A DNA stretch of 6,203 nt from Flavobacteriaceae bacterium UBA3440 (lineage in GTDB: Bacteria > Bacteroidota > Bacteroidia > Flavobacteriales > Flavobacteriaceae), in the NCBI GenBank assembly GCA_002378585.1, contig DFSJ01000136.1:1-6203 (forward strand), in the 5' to 3' direction. A program made the position numbers and the translations under genes. This document shows positions 4,281 to 6,203 of this stretch, piece by piece. The first letter of the stretch is position 1. Each line of letters opens with the position of its first letter. The notes under the pieces were generated by a model. That model saw nothing but the letters and a program-made list of their open reading frames with translations. It was not told where the DNA came from and searched no databases.

Positions 4281-6203
4281 TTAAGCGTTCTGCAGTTTGA
4301 TCAAATTCAATGCAGATCCTGCCTTAAACCAGGCAATCTGTGCGTCGTTATAACTGTGCGCGGCTTTAATCACCTCTTTGCTTCCATCAGCATGAGCTAA
4401 TTCTACAGTAAGGGGTTTACCTGGTGCCATTGAGTCGATATCTACTAAGCTGATGCGGTCATCCTCGCGAATTAATTCATAATCAGACTCCTGTACAAAA
4501 GTAAGCGCTAGCATACCCTGTTTTTTCAAGTTGGTCTCATGAATTCTGGCAAATGATTTAACTAAAACAGCGCCAACTCCTAAATGACGGGGTTGCATCG
4601 CGGCATGCTCACGGGAAGAACCCTCTCCATAATTGTGGTCTCCCACTACCAAAGAGCGAATACCTGCGGCTTTGTAAGCGCGTTGTGTGTCAGGAACTCC
4701 CCCATAGGCGCCGCTTAACTGATTTTTCACCAAGTTTGTCTTGTCGTTGAATGCATTTACTGCTCCAATCAGCGTATTGTTGGCAATATTATCCAAATGA
4801 CCTCTGTAGCGCAACCATGGTCCAGCCATAGATATGTGGTCCGTGGTACATTTGCCTTTTGCTTTGATGAGCAGCGTCATGTTTTGAAGGCTTTCAACGG
4901 TCATCGGCTGAAAAGATTCAAGTAATTGAAGGCGTTCAGAATCAGGACTCACCGCTACTTGAACATGAGAACCATCTGCTTCGGGCGCCACGAATCCAGC
5001 GTCCTCCACAGCAAATCCTGCTGGTGGCAGTTCGATGCCCATCGGCTCTTCAAATCGAACCTCTTCCCCATCTTCATTGATCAGTGTATCCGTTACAGGA
5101 TTGAAATCCAAACGACCCGCAATAGCCAATGCAGCTACCAACTCTGGAGAACCGACAAAAGCATGGGTATTTGGGTTTCCATCGGCTCTTTTAGAAAAAT
5201 TCCTGTTAAACGAGTGAACAATGGTATTTTTTCGGTCACCTTCACTATCTGATCTATCCCATTGTCCAATACATGGTCCACAAGCATTGGTAAAAATGGT
5301 CGCTCCCAAGGTTTCAAAAGTAGCTAGCAAACCATCGCGCTCTGCAGTGTATCTGATTTGCTCTGAACCTGGATTAATTCCAAAGTCTGCTTTGGCTTTT
5401 ACTTTTTTATCCACCGCTTGTTGAGCGATCGATGCTGCTCGGGTCAAATCTTCGTAGGATGAGTTGGTACAGGAACCTATCAGCCCCCACTCAACTTTTA
5501 CAGGCCAGTCATTTTTCTGTGCCAAGGCACCTACTTCACTAATGGGAGTGGCCAAATCCGGAGTAAATGGACCATTCAAATGAGGCATTAATGTGCTGAG
5601 GTCGATCTCGATGACCTGGTCAAAATACTTTTCAGGTTGAGCGTAAACTTCAGGATCTGCCGTCAGGTGTTGACGCACTGCATTGGCTGCATCAGCCACA
5701 TCACTCCGATCTGTAGCGCGTAAATAGCGCTCCATAGAATCATCATAACCAAACGTTGAGGTGGTTGCACCCACTTCAGCACCCATATTGCATATAGTTC
5801 CCTTACCTGTACACGACAAGTTTTGGGCACCTTCTCCAAAATATTCAATAATAGCCCCTGTTCCACCTTTAACCGTGAGGATACCAGCTACTTTTAAAAT
5901 CACATCCTTGGCAGATGACCAACCGGATAATTTACCGGTAAGTTTAACACCGATGAGTTTGGGGAATTTTAATTCCCAAGCCATACCTGCCATAACATCA
6001 ACGGCATCAGCACCTCCAACCCCAATAGCCAACATACCCAATCCACCAGCATTTACCGTATGTGAGTCAGTCCCAATCATCATCCCTCCAGGAAATGCAT
6101 AGTTTTCTAGAACTACTTGGTGGATAATTCCCGCTCCTGGTTTCCAAAAACCGATCCCGTATTTATTGGATACAGACTCTAAGAAATTAAATACCTCGGC
6201 GCT
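4281..6203 (-). CDS. Aconitate hydratase, mitochondrial-type (partial, N-terminus outside window)
   Basis: The frame is open from the right edge (first visible residues [19 protein letters not shown]) to TAA at 4281-4283, 640 codons; the family is usually about 750-780 residues, so roughly 110-140 N-terminal residues are missing. The ATG near 6083 is internal, since conserved sequence ([20 protein letters not shown]) precedes it. Aconitase isomerises citrate and isocitrate through cis-aconitate in the TCA cycle using a [4Fe-4S] cluster. The three cluster ligands are present in [11 protein letters not shown] (Cys codon 5469-5471) and [12 protein letters not shown] (5280-5282 and 5271-5273). 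MIGTDSHT, the swivel-domain motif [19 protein letters not shown] and [13 protein letters not shown] are intact. The segments read much more like mammalian mitochondrial aconitase than like E. coli AcnA or AcnB. I leave the symbol blank because naming varies between acnA and acn for this type. The promoter lies outside the window. Confidence 0.97.
   Translation of the reverse strand, partial: SAEVFNFLESVSNKYGIGFWKPGAGIIHQVVLENYAFPGGMMIGTDSHTVNAGGLGMLAIGVGGADAVDVMAGMAWELKFPKLIGVKLTGKLSGWSSAKDVILKVAGILTVKGGTGAIIEYFGEGAQNLSCTGKGTICNMGAEVGATTSTFGYDDSMERYLRATDRSDVADAANAVRQHLTADPEVYAQPEKYFDQVIEIDLSTLMPHLNGPFTPDLATPISEVGALAQKNDWPVKVEWGLIGSCTNSSYEDLTRAASIAQQAVDKKVKAKADFGINPGSEQIRYTAERDGLLATFETLGATIFTNACGPCIGQWDRSDSEGDRKNTIVHSFNRNFSKRADGNPNTHAFVGSPELVAALAIAGRLDFNPVTDTLINEDGEEVRFEEPMGIELPPAGFAVEDAGFVAPEADGSHVQVAVSPDSERLQLLESFQPMTVESLQNMTLLIKAKGKCTTDHISMAGPWLRYRGHLDNIANNTLIGAVNAFNDKTNLVKNQLSGAYGGVPDTQRAYKAAGIRSLVVGDHNYGEGSSREHAAMQPRHLGVGAVLVKSFARIHETNLKKQGMLALTFVQESDYELIREDDRISLVDIDSMAPGKPLTVELAHADGSKEVIKAAHSYNDAQIAWFKAGSALNLIKLQNA

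Noticed and set aside
4926..6102. Several open frames of 60-113 codons on both strands inside the aconitase gene
   Set aside because: All are shadows of a strongly conserved aconitase frame; their residues are low in complexity or unrelated to any family I recognise.
1..6203. Defence, toxin-antitoxin, secretion or other novel multi-gene system
   Set aside because: Every substantial frame matches a common housekeeping or metabolic family, and the intergenic regions are short and accounted for by promoters, tRNAs and terminators.

Overview
The window looks like ordinary chromosomal housekeeping DNA from a member of the Bacteroidota, most likely a flavobacterium (order Flavobacteriales). Four things point there: a Bacteroidota-type promoter (TTG, 19 bases, TATATTTG) ahead of a tRNA gene; a lipoprotein whose signal peptide is followed by the CKKDD surface-export type sequence known from flavobacteria; tRNA genes without an encoded CCA end; and protein styles (FKBP lipoprotein with Asp-rich calcium-type repeats, mitochondrial-type aconitase) common in that group. 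The genus cannot be told from the sequence alone.

Layout. At the left edge (1-78, + strand) is the last 25 codons of a protein that ends like an outer-membrane beta-barrel. Its stop overlaps the stop of a minus-strand surface-lipoprotein gene with an FKBP-type prolyl isomerase domain (75-1013). From the short divergent intergenic region a two-gene plus-strand operon starts: an Hsp15-like S4 RNA-binding protein (1082-1537) and a PyrR-like phosphoribosyltransferase (1534-2034), joined by an ATGA overlap. It runs tail-to-tail, with a 12-base overlap, into shikimate kinase aroK on the minus strand (2023-2544).

The centre (2545-2986) is an RNA island: a promoter, tRNA-Lys(UUU), a hairpin terminator, tRNA-Leu(GAG) and a strong terminator. 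Then follows a plus-strand FAD-dependent D-amino-acid dehydrogenase-like gene (2987-4234). A short GC-rich hairpin, placed to terminate both strands, separates it from a minus-strand aconitase gene (4281 to beyond 6203), which enters from the right edge without its N-terminal part.

How the genes work together. There is no single pathway. Aconitase belongs to the TCA cycle, AroK to aromatic amino-acid synthesis, the DadA-like enzyme to amino-acid catabolism, and the S4 protein and tRNAs to translation. The only pair with a physical case for joint expression is the S4 protein and the phosphoribosyltransferase. I found no mobile element, CRISPR array, phage gene or defence system, and no clearly new biological system. 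The points worth a second look are small: a possible leaderless aroK transcript, an A-C mismatch in the tRNA-Lys acceptor stem, near-identical sequences on both sides of that tRNA, and the coupling of an RNA-binding protein to a PyrR-like protein far from any visible pyrimidine gene.
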